A DNA stretch of 43,482 nt from contig JABMPC010000075.1 in NCBI GenBank assembly GCA_013203905.1, forward strand, positions 1 through 43,482, given 5' to 3'. This document shows positions 43,425-43,482 of the stretch, in pieces. Made by a program: the position numbers and the translations under genes. Within the stretch, counting starts at the first letter, position 1. Each line of letters starts with the position of its first letter. The notes under the pieces were generated by a model. It worked only from the letters and a program-made list of their open reading frames with translations, did not search any database and had not been told where the DNA came from. The DNA is from Chlorobium sp. (GTDB lineage: Bacteria > Bacteroidota > Chlorobiia > Chlorobiales > Chlorobiaceae).

Positions 43425-43482
43425 TTAAGGGTTCTGCCTGTAAGTGGCGTATTCCTGAAGACTTTTGACGCCGAACTCTTCG
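43425..43482 (-). CDS. C-terminal end of an unidentified protein (rest outside window)
   Basis: The minus strand is open from the window edge to a TAA at 43425-43427. It encodes a tail reading EEFGVKSLQEYATYRQNP, whose composition looks like real protein. The stop is 15 bases from the ferritin-like start, as expected for an operon. Eighteen residues are too few to identify it. Confidence 0.45.
   Translation of the reverse strand, partial: EEFGVKSLQEYATYRQNP

Overview
The window is a 43.5-kb piece of a green sulfur bacterium (Chlorobiaceae) chromosome. The strongest marker is the reaction-centre cytochrome c-551 (PscC, positions 5710-6351), which has three N-terminal membrane helices and one CxxCH haem site and is known only from Chlorobi. 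Other fitting genes are a bacteriochlorophyll a synthase (bchG), a long homodimeric pyruvate:ferredoxin oxidoreductase, PEP carboxylase, and a psd/tatA/ispF/queF housekeeping set. The species cannot be fixed from the sequence alone.

Layout. 1-5538: the 3' part of sppA (+) meets comM (-), followed by ppc (-). 5539-6447: pscC (+) and a bidirectional terminator. 6448-6798: queF (-). 6930-16386: nine tightly packed + strand genes (family-16 methyltransferase, DUF4905-like protein, xerD-like recombinase, short HPF, hprK, peptide-type ABC binding lipoprotein, DppB-type permease, ruvB, TPR lipoprotein), closed by a terminator at 16405-16435. 16454-20002: por/nifJ (-). 20265-22864: rlmB, gcvH, gcvPA (+). 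22861-26580: dapA, recN, tatA, psd (-). 26796-27785: tilS (+). 27760-31766: an unknown membrane-anchored protein, rnhA, rpmB, bchG, trpD (-). 31890-32984: M24 peptidase (+). 32988-33122: a small repeat structure with perfect 16-bp inverted termini. 33109-36577: holB, ilvE, phosphofructokinase (-). 36732-38000: ABC permease (+). 38009-41819: ispF, pyrD, glgP (-). 41999-42865: metallophosphoesterase (+). 42942-43482: a ferritin-like protein and the tail of one more gene (-).

How it fits together. Much of the window serves photoautotrophic carbon and energy metabolism. PscC feeds electrons to P840 and BchG finishes bacteriochlorophyll a. IspF supplies isoprenoid precursors. Por makes pyruvate from acetyl-CoA and CO2, and Ppc makes oxaloacetate. 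GlgP and the phosphofructokinase mobilise glycogen. The rest is replication and repair (holB, ruvB, recN, rnhA, xerD-like), translation (rpmB, rlmB, tilS, queF, hpf), amino-acid synthesis (dapA, trpD, ilvE, glycine cleavage) and envelope functions (psd, tatA, lipoproteins).

I see no tRNA or rRNA gene, CRISPR array, transposase or prophage gene. No gene-free stretch exceeds 300 bases; the longest is about 260 bases (20003-20264). The region looks like conserved core chromosome. The only mobile-looking item is the small inverted-repeat structure beside holB. Less ordinary points are the single-permease peptide transporter inside the 9.5-kb gene string, a terminator that ends two bases before the rnhA start codon, tandem hairpins in the dapA 3' end, and a phosphofructokinase with an altered nucleotide-loop motif.
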